This document shows, piece by piece, positions 1-12,800 of a stretch of DNA of 64,000 nt. The translations under genes and the position numbers were made by a program. The notes beneath the pieces were generated by a model. The model was given only the letters and a program-made list of their open reading frames with translations. It searched no databases and was not told where the DNA came from. Positions within the stretch are counted from its first letter, which is position 1. Each line of letters starts with the position of its first letter. The DNA comes from Calamus simplicifolius (Eukaryota > Streptophyta > Magnoliopsida > Arecales > Arecaceae), in assembly GCA_900491605.1 (NCBI GenBank), contig UESW01004012.1, positions 665,198-729,197 on the forward strand. Reading direction: 5' to 3'.

Positions 1-261
1 CAATCGAAAGAGGATTAGGAGGGGTCCCTTAATCAGTTTGACCTTTCGACTCTCAGGTCCTGTTTGGCTGAGCACCATTCTCTTTTGTTGCAGCAGGAAA
101 CTTTTTGGAGACAAAGGTCCCGAATCCAGTGGGTTAGGGAGGGGGATCGCAACACTAGATTCTTTCATCAGGCCACTTTGAAGTGTCGTGCGATGAACCG
201 CATTAGGCGTTTAGTTGATAATGAGGGGGAGATTCAGGAGGATGTTTAGGTTATCAGAACC

Positions 262-1640
262 TTGTTATATCAATTTTTTCAGTCTAGATGGACGGAGCAT
301 TCTGGAGTGGGTTTCCCTGTGTTTCCTGTTCTGGCCCCGTTTAGGGTCACCACTGCTGAAAATGCTCTACTCACCATGCCAATTTCGGCGGACGATATTC
401 AGCGGGCTGTTTGGGATCTTGGTGCCGATAAAGCCCCTGGTCCTGATGGGTTTCCTCCTTTGTTCTTCCGCTTCTATTGGGATATAGTGGGTCAGGAGGT
501 TGTGCAAGCCATTCAGCTGGTGTTTCTTTCTCACTCTGTCCCCTCTGATTGGAACAGGACCCTTATCATCTTGGTGCCCAAACGCCCTGATGCCTCCTTT
601 CCTCAGCATTACCGGCCTATCAGTCTGTGTTCCACCTTGTACAAGGTGTGTGCTCACATTTTAGTCTCCCGTTTGTCTCCGATGATCCCTCGCCTCATAT
701 CCCTTGAGCAGGGCGCTTTTATTAGGGGACAAAGCATTACTGATAATGCCCTTCTAGCATAGGAATTTATGCATGACCTTCAGTGCGCTTCTCGGCGTCA
801 TAGCCTCATGGCTGTTAAGCTTGATATGAAGAGAGCATATGATAGAATGAGCTGAGATTTTCTGAGATATACGCTAGCCGAGTTTGGGTTTGATGATTGC
901 TTTGTTGACTGGATTATGGCATGTATTCTTCGGCCATCCTTCTCTCATCATTAATGGGGGTCAGACGGAGTATTTTCACTCTGAGGTCGGTTTGCGGCAG
1001 GGTTGCCCTCTGTCCCCTTTTCTCTTTATCCTTTCTGCTGATGCTTTATCCAAGGCTCTTATTCAGGCTCAGATGGATTTGTCTATTGCCCCATACTCTG
1101 CGAGTCCAAGTGGGCCGACTCTCTCCCATCTTTTGTTCGCTGATGACTGCATCCTTTTGGGAAAGGCTACTATTCGTAATGCATCCATATTTGCGGCCAT
1201 AGTGCAGACCTATTGTCGGGCTTCTGGTCAGAAAGTTAACTTAAGTAAATCTCTGATATGTTTTAGTCCTAAAATGGCAGCTGCTGTTAGGGAATCTATC
1301 TTGCATATCATGGGTATTACTTCTCAGGCTGATCGGCTATCCTACTTGGGGATCCCAATCACTGGTAGAAGGCCTCGTCGTTCTGACTTCAGTGTTCTTG
1401 AGAGGAGGGTCTGCGAACGCTTAGATGGTTGGCAGGTCTCTGGGTTATCTATGATGGCTCGGATCACACTTCTGCGTTTAGTTCTCTCTTCTCTTTCGCT
1501 CTATCTGTTATCTAATGCGGCCATCCCTGTGACGTGCCTAAGGAAGATAGAGCGTTATTTTCGGGATTTTCTCTGGGCCTCGAGCCAGGACGGTCATGGA
1601 GTCCATCTTCTTGCCTGGGATATCATTTGCTTGCCGATTG
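262..1640 (+). pseudogene. LINE reverse transcriptase domain (broken)
   Basis: The translated segments carry the plant LINE RT signatures: KAPGPDGF near 430-455, YRPISLCSTLYK near 610-645, LDMKRAYDRMS near 820-855, LRQGCPLSPFLF near 990-1030 and the catalytic box FADDC at 1136-1150. The two aspartates of the box are intact. Stops after the N-terminal segment (760-762) and after the motif containing AYDRM break the frame. After 1640 the conserved stretch that should read QGGLG changes frame inside a run of five G (1645-1649). It belongs to the L1-like clade with a C-terminal RNase H common in plants. Confidence 0.88.
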
Positions 1641-2482
1641 CTCAGGGGGACTTGGTATCCAATCTCTCGTTGCTAGGAGGAAGGCTCTTATTGCTAGACA
1701 TGCCTCGCGATTCTTGCTTGATCCGCGTTGTTTGTGGAGCGCCTTTATGCATGGTAAATATGGAGATTGGAATCACTCTATCTCTTCTCAATCTTCTCGT
1801 GGGCACTCCTTCTGGAAAGAGGTATGTCGGCATGCTTCGGTTGTTCTGGACCGCACCTCTTGGATAATTGGTAATGGTACTTCAGTCGATGTCCTTCAGG
1901 ACACTTGGATTGCGGACCAGTCTCTTTCTCGGTGGCCAACCTTTGTGACCACAGATATCCCTAATGGTACGAGAGTTTGTGATCTTTTCTCCCCTGACCA
2001 CACTGTCTGGGACCATTCTTTGGCTTCTACTTTCTTCGGGGGAGAGCTTTATCATCGTATTACTTCTATTCCTCTCATTCCGAGTCATGCTATTGATATA
2101 AGGGTTTGGCAGAGATCTTGCTTATCTCGGGCTCCTATCGGGGATCTCCTGCATATCTATAGGCCTCCGCCCTTGCAAGTTATGGACTCGCTTGGATTTG
2201 GCATCTTCCCATTCATCCTAGGGTTTGTCTTTTTATATGGAAGCTGGCTTGGAATATGCTTCCTACCTGTTCTTTGTTCTCTGAGAGGGGATGCGTATCA
2301 TGCCTATTTGCCCGGTGTGTAGCCTTGAGGAGGAAACTGTGGATCATGTTATCTTCTCATGCCCCAGAGCGAGACAGATCTCGCAAAGGTTAGGTGTGTG
2401 GCCTTGGCTGCAGGATTTGGACTCCCATCGTTTATCCTTCTTGAGGCTGCTCATATAGGTTAAGGGGAGAGGGAACCATCAG

Positions 2483-3040
2483 GTGAGCCCGACGTTGGCT
2501 TATGTTGCTCACCAGATCTGGTTATCCCGTAACCAGTTCGTGTTCTCGGACGTGCTCACTCCTACTTATCGGGTTGTCAGGACGGCTGTCTCCTTATCTG
2601 CTGAGTACACTCTACATCAGAGGACTATTGATGTTGATAGCCCTAGCCTCTGGAACTCCCATGCTGCTTCTGCAGCGCACCGGCACACGGTCTTTATCTC
2701 TTGGGAGCCCCCACCTCCAGGATTTGTCAAAATCAATTTTGATGGGAGTGTTCATGGGAGATGTGCGGGATCTGCTTTTGTGATTCGGGGGCCGGAGGGG
2801 TCGTTGCTAGCCGCTGATGGCTTTGGGACTCTGAATTCTTCTGTTCCCCTTGCTGAGCTATATGCGGCTTGGACCGGTATTTCTCACGCCCTTCGGAGCC
2901 TGGATACTCGGAGGCTTATTATAGAGGAAAACTCAGCTACGGTTATTAGTTGGATCCGTCAGGAGTCCAATGTCCACCTGCCGACTATTCCTTTGATCAG
3001 CGGCATCCGTTATCTTCTTCAGGAAGCTACCAGTGTCTAG
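2483..3040 (+). pseudogene. LINE C-terminal RNase H domain (broken)
   Basis: This is a plant-type RNase H domain of the kind fused to LINEs. The first catalytic Asp is in NFDGS (near 2734) and the Glu is in LAELYAAW (near 2848). The next acidic position, normally the Asp in a GDS motif, reads EENS with Asn at 2930-2932, so the third catalytic residue is lost. The frame closes at 3038-3040, short of the His/Asp tail, whose remains can be read in the following 100 bases (AN-STADW-like). Non-functional as it stands. Confidence 0.8.
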
Positions 3041-3472
3041 ATTCGACATATCTACAGGGAGGCCAACTCTACAGCTGATTGAATTACCGCCAGGGTGACC
3101 TATCATTCAGGGTTCTGGAGTTGGATGCTCGGCGACCCTTGTCCTCTCATCCTGTCACATATTTTGTATTCGGATATCTCGGGTTTGACTCATCCTAGAT
3201 TGGTGTGATCACCCGCCTGTACCAAAAAAAAAAAGAGCAAGGGTATTGGTTGCATAAACTTGACAGCAGAACGATTAAGTTCTTATGCAGTTCCTATAAA
3301 GAAACTTATCAGCTGCTTTTAAAAACACTATGAGAAAAACCTTTGAAAACCTACCAAGCTAATAGTGCAATTTATTGTCACATAAGCTCAGAAGCAAACA
3401 ACAGAGTTCTAATTCTGACAAAATTTAAGTTATCATCAAGAGTTTGCCAAGGTCAAAAAGGTGATCTCATAC

Positions 3473-3838
3473 CAGAAACCTGTAAAGATAATTAAAATGG
3501 CGATGCGTTTCACAGTAGTTGCAGATACGGGCAAGAGCAGCAGCTATGTACTGGCTCACTATTACATCTTCTGATGTCGTTGATGCAATTCTTGCTGAAG
3601 TTATGTCCTCCAAAACAGCCATAGCACCATAACCAATGCATAGATCACATAAATCATCAATGGACCCATAGTCAGTAGCTAAAGGATCAGGTCGTTGGGG
3701 GGACAGCAAAGGAGGTGCTGTTGCATGTGATGATGGCTGAGGGGGTGAAGGTACAGAGTGCAGTGGAAAGAAAAGCGAGCAGGCATCAGCATAACGGCCA
3801 TGCCTAAACATGAAAGCAAGTGTTTGTGGACGAGCATA
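3473..3838 (-). CDS. Exon 28 (residues 2117-2238), last exon in window
   Basis: 122 codons, YARPQTLAFMFRHGRYADAC onward, a Pro/Ser-rich insert, then DLCDLCIGYGAMAVLEDITS and HFNYLYRFL. Ends in phase 0 at a good donor (CTG|gtatga), so the protein continues in exons left of position 1. Confidence 0.9.
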
Positions 3839-6800
3839 CTGCAAAAGATACACAATAGTAAAGTAATATATAAAGAAAATTTATAAAAAACTAAAAATAA
3901 AACAAAATCAGTGGTAACTATTAATTTACTTCGACAAACGGCAGTACAAGAATATGATATAACCAAATATCTGGTGAAAAACAGAAGATAGAAATAGCCC
4001 AGAACCATAGACTTATTTTGTGAATTGAGAAACTTCATCAGAAGATAAAGTTTATTCAGCATTTTAAGTATAAGTTTGCTCCTTTTGTAACTAGTATCAA
4101 TAAGAATGAATTTGAATACATTAACCAACTAGGTAGAGCATATAAATTAAATCCAATGAAAAGGTTCATGTTTGCTGCATGTGGTTGTTGATATTTGTAA
4201 CAAGTGTTCAAGCAAATTTGAAAACACCACAGAAAATTCCATTTATTATATTCGCATAGTAAATTAGAAAAGCTATCATGACCATGCTCACTTAGTTCAG
4301 GGTGAAATCTTCCTTAGCAGTCAATGAGAAAGCTGAGCACAAGCAAACTGGAGGAAATGCAGCTTACTTCTTGTAAATAGTGAATACATTCGGCATATCG
4401 AGTGTTCTCAAGGTTGCTGTGGGGACCATCTTCAAACTCTTGACCAGATGATACAAACAGATATCCAGCTTCTCGAGAACTGGGCCTCTCAGAACGGGGA
4501 AGCGTAGATGGCAGGTATAGAACATTAAGGTAGGCATCAGCAGAAAGAGAATCATCCAAGATTGCTGGTGCACTTTTTGCCAAGTGTTCGTACCTACAAT
4601 TTCAGTTATAACCATCCAGTTTCACGCAAACTGAATTAAACAAAAAAAGAAAATTCTTCCTATCCACAAAAATGATAAATACAGAGCTATTAAAATGATA
4701 AAATGGTTTCTTTTTTTCCCCCAATACAGGGATCAGAGCCACTAGAAAAACCCAGGCACAATAACCAGGGGATTTACCTAATGATTGGATTCTTAGCAAA
4801 ATGACAATATATGCAAGAATAGTTTGGATAGGCTTCGACTATGTACTTGTCTCATTAACTAGAACTATTACCTTTGCGAATAAAATAAAACTCAGCACCT
4901 CCTCTAAATTATCAATTGTCACTTGGAATCAAAGTCGGATCCTAAATGTTCGAGGGTTTAAACTTGACTATTCTTGTCAGCTCACCCCAAATAAAAAGTA
5001 ATTTGTCTTGCCACAATAAATGGGCCTTAGTCATTGCTGTTTAGATCCCCAGCTAGATCTTGTCAAAACCCAAACGGAAATTGCTAGATTCACTCTGACC
5101 AGTTGAAATGGAGATCCATGCTATCAACCAACAGCACATCGATATTGCCAAGGTTTTGAATTCCAGAATTGGCTATTAACATCAGAAAAATAGACTAATT
5201 TGCAGCAAACCAACCCCTGACCAGTGATGATCAGCTTTAGGCCAGTTCAAACAACCCATCTAAAACCTAGGCAACTTCATGCCAAACATGTATAGCTTTA
5301 GCTTCAATAACATTTTCAGTAATTTAGATACATTACTAAAAGTTCAATTAAACCAACATCAGCTAGATTAATGCATTTTATCAAATTATACATATGGAAA
5401 TTACCTTTCTAACACCACCTCTAAAACAGAGTGTTTAAATGCTCAAAACTCTCAGACATTAGCAATTTGCAAGCTACAGTTTTCACAAGACAAAGAAGAC
5501 TTTAGGCATGACAATAATCAACAAGATGAATCAGTGAAAACAAAAGAACAGAAGTCCTAACAATGAAATCATTTCAAATGATAGGAAAATCAAACCAGCT
5601 GTACAGACTTTAGTTAAAGCATTTGAAAGACAGACTACTAGCAAGCTTTGCAATTAAAAACAACCACAGAAAATTAGAAATACTAACACCGATGCCATCA
5701 GAAAACATCAATGCAGCATTTCCAAAATTGCATACTTAAAAAAAAATAGCTTATCTTTCTAAATATTAGTAATTTAGAGTTAGGTGCCAGCACATTCAAA
5801 TTCAGAAATAAGTGCATTTAAATGCAATTAATAATACATAATCCTTCAGTTTAAAAACAAGCATAAGAAACCTAAGTTGAACACCCCATTTAATTCAAAC
5901 AAAGAAAAGAAACTTTGGATTTGCATATCAATTGAGAAGTAATTTTCTCCTCTGTTCAAACACTAAATTATAAAAGGCTGAAGCTCTAATATATGCTCCT
6001 AACTGATGCTCTAATATATGCTCTTAAAAACCACATTCCCTTATGTGTGAAAATGCACCATATTTAAAAATTATGAATGCCATGTTAAGTAACAAGTTTC
6101 ATCACATCGAATGGTTAGGGACTAACCAAAACAAACTTATAATGCATTGATGGTCACATAGATGCATTAAATACAACAACAGTAACAGCAGCAGTAGTAA
6201 CAACAAAATCAAGTCTCAATATCCAATGACAATTTCATGATATCTCTCTTCTATCTTCTTGCTATCCTCCACTAAAAGCATTCGGAATACAACAAACTTT
6301 CACACCAACACCAAACTAGCAAATGGCTACCTCTCTTTCTCAGAAAATGTATGCTTCAGAAAGTCAAGTTCAAAGAATTCCAAACTGAATTTTATCAAAA
6401 AACATATATCAATTGCAAAATGGCATATATGATGCACTTACAAGGAACGGGCAGCCGGAACATCCACTGGAGGACCCCCTCCACTGTATTAATAATGTCA
6501 AGAATTACTGGAGTGGGATCACCTTTATGCAATTGAAGAGCTTGCCTGGATACCACAGAAAATTTGTTAAGCATACACCCTAGTTTACTGCTAGCAGGGA
6601 CACACATTCAACTTAAGTCTGCAGACAACTTAGACTATAAACAAGAACCAAGACAGAAGCCTAATTTGACTTATTTTATTAGCTTAATCCTACTACCACT
6701 TGATTCTTATCCAAGGCCGAGTCCTGCCAAAAGAAAAGTTCTACAAATTTTTGGTTAATATTTCAAACCAAAAATCCTTTGGTTTCCTTGCTTGTCCTTT

Positions 6801-9800
6801 CATTGTAGATTCAAGACATATTGGTAACTGTCATTGTTGGCCTATGTGTACATTTATAAATATTTCACTCACCTCAATTTCAACTCCTAGACTTCCTATC
6901 CACAACCACTTCTAGACTTGCCTTTCTTTTACCTCAAATATCTTCACCCCCTGCTATCCTCACCTTTTGCTCGGGGACTTTTAATACCACCCAATATAGA
7001 ACAGTATATGATTTACCTTTTTTAGATGTCTATGATTCAAGGAGATAAGAAGTATACACTTTTAATAGAACAAGGAGCATCCTAGTTTACCTAAGATGGC
7101 CATGCAGTGTGTGACTTTTGTAAAAGGTAAACTTGTGATACTTGGGCCCAACCCAAGTTAGTTCAGGCCCACCAGTGAAGGCAGTGCCTTTCCTCTCCTC
7201 AGAACTGAAACAGGGGACCCCTATTCCTATTGATTCCACGGCTGGTTCCCCCACCACCTCACAACTCCCTCACCCCATCTCCACCATCTCTCCCATAACC
7301 TCTCTGTCTCTATTGAGGAAGGTGGAAGGGGCTGTAACGTCACTCCTGCAGCATGTCTTTCTCTCACTCACTTTCACTCTCTCTCTCTCTCAATGCATAA
7401 AGGGAGAGAGGGAACCAAGCCCTCTCAACCATTGTCTCTCTTACTCTCCCTCTCCTGTCTCGTTCTCACTCTTTCTATATTATTTTCTCCCCCTTTGTCC
7501 AAGTTACAGGGGTCCTACTATATCGTCTCCCATCTTGATAGGGAAAACAAAATGGATTAGTGGATTGATCATCAAAAAAGTATTTTTTCCATGTTAACCA
7601 CTCATTATTTAAGAATTAGAATGTTGATAAATTTTAAAAATTATTAAAAATATTAATGTAACATTGATTCAATACGTTTATGATTGTTGGATTACTAAGT
7701 CCCGAGGGATCCCAATGAAGTGATTAATTCAATTTGAAATTAGTATCTATGAGGCAAATAGCACTATATACTTATAGTATTCAACTCAACTCAACTTATC
7801 TAAGCTTTTTCCCAACTACATGGGGTTAGCTACATGAATCAACTTCCTCCACTCTTCTATATTTAGACTAAGTCGACATTCAAATTACAAATAGTTATAT
7901 CTTTTTTAATTATTTCTATCCATGTTAGTTTAGGTCTACCTCTACCTCTATCCTTACCATGGATTACTTATAGTAATTTATTAAAATTACTCAAAAAAAA
8001 AGTTCATATCAAATATCATGCAATTGATTATTATTTTAAATTTAATTGCATTAGAAAATCTCTCTATTCATATGACTTTGTTTTTTTAATTGTACCATTA
8101 CTAAATGTAATTGCAAATCATCTGGATGTATAACCAACAAATATTAAATCATATTTGGTAAATTGACAAAATGATTTCATCCATTATATGCATATTATTA
8201 TATCATCTATGTAAATTGGATCATGTAGGTAAAATTATATTTGTTGAATACTCCATTTAATATCAATTAGTGTGTCTATAATATTATAAATTATACATAT
8301 TTGAAAAATGTTGAATTTTTTAAAAATCCCTTTACTTTGGAAATGCTTGAATCATTTAAGAAATTTTCAACACTCCAAAAAACACCTTTAAATGACACCT
8401 TGAAATTGATCCATACAAACATACATATAATGTATGTACATCGACTCTCTGTTGGACTATGATATGTGGTTTACACTAAGTGCAACACGGATATATGATA
8501 TGTGGCTTACATCATAAGTGTGGTATGGATATATAACTTACATCACAAGTGTGGAATGTCATCTACATTACAATGGCTGGATATGATATGGATCGATGTT
8601 GCGGGGGTCAAATATGGTTCTCAAGACCTATGTAACAAAAGTCAAACATGGTACACATAAGCTACATCACGGGGTTAAATGAGGCATTCGTGACCTATAT
8701 TGCAAGAGTTAAATGTGGGTGTAGTCTTTGCCTATGGAAAATGAAAAATATTCATATTAGTGATCAAATATTTGGCTATAAGTAGAAATGACAATGGTAA
8801 AGGATGGGGAGCACTCCTCATTCCCATCCTCGCTACTATTTTAAACCCCAGTCCTTGTGTCTACGAAGAGGAACAAGGACTTCGCCATCATCATGCTCAT
8901 GGGGATTGCCATTTCGATAGAGATCTCACCAACCACATTTTTAATAGGGTTCTTACCCTCATCCTCACAAGGATCCCCATCCCCACAAGGACCCCATCCC
9001 TATTAACTTGATATTTAACATTAAAATATTTATTTTTTATTTTGATTTTTACTACATTTCAAAAAAATAAAATTGAGTTTTATATTACAAATAAAATAGA
9101 TTTAAATAAATTTATCATAATTGCAAATTTTATGAGCTAATTCAAAAGAAATATATTAAACCTTAATCTCAAAGTATTTCAAGTTTATATTTGTAATGCT
9201 AAAATAATATAAGGTATTAAAGTAATATAAAATGTACGGGGATCCCAGAAGATGGAATCAAAAACTCCACAAGGCGGCAAGCATCATCTCTTTCCCCACT
9301 CCGTCTTCATTTATGTGAATAGAATTTTGCTTATTCCTATACTCACAAAGAGATTTTCCTCGTGCCCATCTCATTTGGGGTGGATCCTCATGGGGATCAG
9401 GCAAAATGGGGAAAATTGCCATCCTTAGCTATAAGTATGGTTTTGAATATGAAAATTTGGAAATGCATTATCCATCATGCAGATATTATTGAAAAGAAAT
9501 ATTCATGGTCTCTCCAAAATAAAAATTACAATATTTGTTTACATGCAATCATGGTTTCAAATCCCAGCAGAATATTTCATAGAATATCAATATAGGTTAC
9601 CATCCCAAGTGTTGGGACACAACAATCTTGTCATGATCTTGGTGTCCCAATTGGTGCATCCTAGGATATTTCCCATTAAATATTGCTTGATCCAATTATA
9701 TAAAGCCAAGTGTTACTTATTGAGCTACATGCTCATTATTTTCACTGATCTATTTTTGAGATCTAGAGACCAAAGAGCTATCATGCTTATTATTTTCATT

Positions 9801-12800
9801 TCTCTAGAGACTAAAGAGGCAAAGACTAGCTTAATAATCGACTTGGGAAGAGCAAATAGAGACAAGGTTGATTAGACTAAGTTTAGTTTTGAACAATTTG
9901 TACATTAAAGCGTTATTTGAGAATTACATATAGATATATCAAGTAATAGAATAGCCCCAATTGAAGATAAAATGAGAGAAAATCGATTAAGATGATTTTT
10001 GGACATATACAACGAAAACCTTTATATGCTCCAGTTAAAAAGAGTAACCTTTTAACAATCCATGATAATGATAGAGGTAGAGATAGACCTCAACTAACAT
10101 GGATAGAAATAATTAAAAAGGATATAACTATGACTTGGTCCTGAATAGACCAAAGTGGAAGAAGCGGATTCATGTAGCTGACCCCATGTAGTTGGGAAAA
10201 GGCTTAAATGAGTTGAGTATATCAAGAAATAAAAGTTTAAAGTACTTTATTTATGACTTTTGATAATCTATCTGAATATATGTACTAATTTGTACTGAGA
10301 GTTTAATTTAGAGTTCAGTTGTTTGGATAATTACTATTGCCTATGTATGAATTATATTATTACCAGATTATGGTGGATTCATTAATAGGTGAAAAAGCCT
10401 TGCACACCCATAGGACCAACCCCTCTTTAGTAAGCGATGGTTGCCATGCCCTTGAATACTGGTTTTAAGGGCCATGTGACAAAACTTTGTTCACCAACAT
10501 GCAGATTTTTTTTATCCAATGCAGAGTTAATTGAAAGAACTGATAGATCCTATTGACTACAAGGGAACAAGGTCACTTACTTGAATTTGACACGAGCTTG
10601 AGCATAGCGTTCCATCCGAATCAAGGCATGACCCCATGCATTCCAAACAGGAAAGGCATCAATCTGAAAATTAAAAATTATTCACTACATGAACCAAACA
10701 GGAGAACATGAACAAAATAATAATGACTGTTATCATCCTTCTTAAAATGCACAACTACCTTGCACTTTTTACAAGTATAGACAGCCATGCTGTACCGTTC
10801 ATCTAAAATTAATCTGTCACGTAAATGGGCTGAAGATTCTTTATCAGCAATATCATCAAGAGAAGCAATAATTGCTGATCCCAGTAGACTCTGAAGAAGC
10901 TCTGCACGTCCTAGCCAAATGTCTGCCTGTGCCAGAAGTTCAGACAGCTCATCTGGATACTGACTACCAACACTAGAGCTGCCACTATCAGCAGATGCAT
11001 CATCTGCATCCCTAGTTCTATCATAATTGCTTGACAAATCACTGGTCTCAGCAAGTTTTCTCAACTGACTTTTTGCGTAAACCAATGCCTGAAGAAGAGG
11101 CATCACAATCATTCCAAGTTGCAAATAAACAAGACATCATATAGATGGGAATATACCTGCACATAAGTTTCTGTTGCATGATATGCTCGACCCATAGTTT
11201 CCATAGATGCATTAAGAGGCAAATGTTGGGAGCTTAATACATTCTTCATCTGATTAACACATAATTCCACAGCACCTTTGGCAGACACTGACTCGTCAGA
11301 ACATAATGAAAGCAGTGCCTGGAAATGTAAGGAAAAAGTGTACAAAATTTAGCAAACACATGAAAGTAAAATGTCTGCATGTACTAATTCACAATCTTGC
11401 ACAGACGCCAAGTCACGTATTGGCAACATTTAGCAGCAATTACTCCAAGTGGATAACTCGATCTTTTGGAAACAGTAAAATGCTGCTGTTGTCAATGGCA
11501 ATGAACTAATTCCATCTTCAGCTTTCAACAACACAAACAAGTCCATAAAGACTCACATGTTCGTCCATGTCAGCTACAAGAATTTCCCAGATGTCAAGTT
11601 CAAATAAAAATTTACTTATTGTTTTCCTGGTAATCCACTTTTTAATAAATAAATGAAAGGAATAGAATAATCTAAGGTTTAATGTTCTGAGCACGGTCAT
11701 TAATTCAATGTTTCTTTTGTTAAACATATTGAACAGCAAGCAAGGTGTAGCCAAGAAAACAAAACAAAACAAAACAAAAATAACTATAGACATCAATATT
11801 CTATTCTATTTTAACCAAAAGCCAGCTTGTGTTTTCATTCTGAATGCAAGTTTGGTGTCCATTGGCATTTTAGCATCAGTTCCACCTTGGTAATGGTCAT
11901 GTAACATTTTCTGTACAGCATGCATTGCAAAATACCACAGATCAAGTTGGCGGACATGGCATTAACATCAATTGATGGTTGTCTTATGGGTTTGTCTGAA
12001 CTGCTTTATACAGGTTTCTGGGTCCACTCTAACTAGAAAATCAAGCAACTTGTTTAATAATTCAGAAGCTACAAATACAAATAATACCTTGAAAAGTGTT
12101 ATATCAGGAGCAGTTTCGTATCTATGAGATGAGCGAACTGCATTATCTTTATATGGATCTCCAGTGAGTACCCATTCCTCAGCAACAGAAACAAATGGAC
12201 GTCGTTCTTGCCCATCAGCAGTGTATGCTGAAACACGCTCCTCATGGATACCACCCATTGCTTCCCAAGCAACTTTTTCAGATGGCATCAATCCCGAACT
12301 CTTTCTTTTCCGATGGACATCTTTTGGAGCAGCCTTGACTCCAGTATCACGAGCAGTCCATGAAAATGCTCTGCGAGCTTCTCTTTGCAAGTTACCTATG
12401 CTTTGTGCAAAGTTTGACTTGGATGGCATGCCTGATCTAGATTTTTGTTTCGATCTGGACCCAGAGACAGATATCCGAGGTTCTCTTGGAGCAGAACTAA
12501 CATTGAGAGCAATAGCTTTGGCAGCATAAGCAAGTACTAGATTGTCATCTCTCAACGATGGAAATTCTTGTAGAATCTGCAGATGAACATCATGAAAATT
12601 AGTGATGATCCAGATGCACTTCCTAGTGCAAGATGTATTGCTAACCAATAGTGGTATAAGTAATGCCGGCATGTATAATAGTGTCAAAATAAAATGAGTT
12701 AAGGCTGTAAAGACTTCAGATTTGAAACTGAGATACAGGGATCTATTGAAATCAACAGATGAATTCACTGCATGAAAACTACAGGGACCTAAAATGTACC

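Larger units (their letters stand above)
1..3234 (+). mobile_element. Decayed L1-type LINE, 3' part (RT, RNase H, poly-A)
   Basis: Non-LTR retrotransposon cut by the left edge. Seen in order: the linker before the reverse transcriptase (64-249), RT fingers and palm (262 to about 1640), the C-terminal zinc-knuckle region (about 2290-2440, with C-P-V-C and later H and C residues), an RNase H domain (about 2700-3040) and an A-tract at 3224-3234. In-frame stops at about 247, 760 and 853 and frame changes near 1645 and 2287 show it is dead or badly sequenced. It lies antisense to the large minus-strand gene, just past its last visible exon, so it probably sits in an intron of that gene. The target duplication cannot be checked because the 5' end is outside the window. 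Confidence 0.9.
6546..10580 (-). other. Intron 25 (4.0 kb), transposon-rich
   Basis: Holds a CT-rich stretch (about 7180-7530), a minus-strand LINE 3' end (7780-7990), imperfect short repeats around GATATGTGG and ACATCACAAGTGTGG (about 8455-8700), a 645-bp hAT element (8783-9427), a small hairpin (9612-9650) and a plus-strand LINE 3' end (9940-10225). Confidence 0.75.

Noticed and set aside
3679..4128. Minus-strand 149-codon hydrophobic frame
   Set aside because: Covers intron 27 and the wrong frame of exon 28.
7142..7597. 151-codon frame in intron 25
   Set aside because: Ser/Leu/Pro-rich reading of a CT-rich tract; no domain, no splice context.
12164..12529. Plus-strand 121-codon frame
   Set aside because: Antisense shadow of exon 22; splice signals and phase support only the minus strand.
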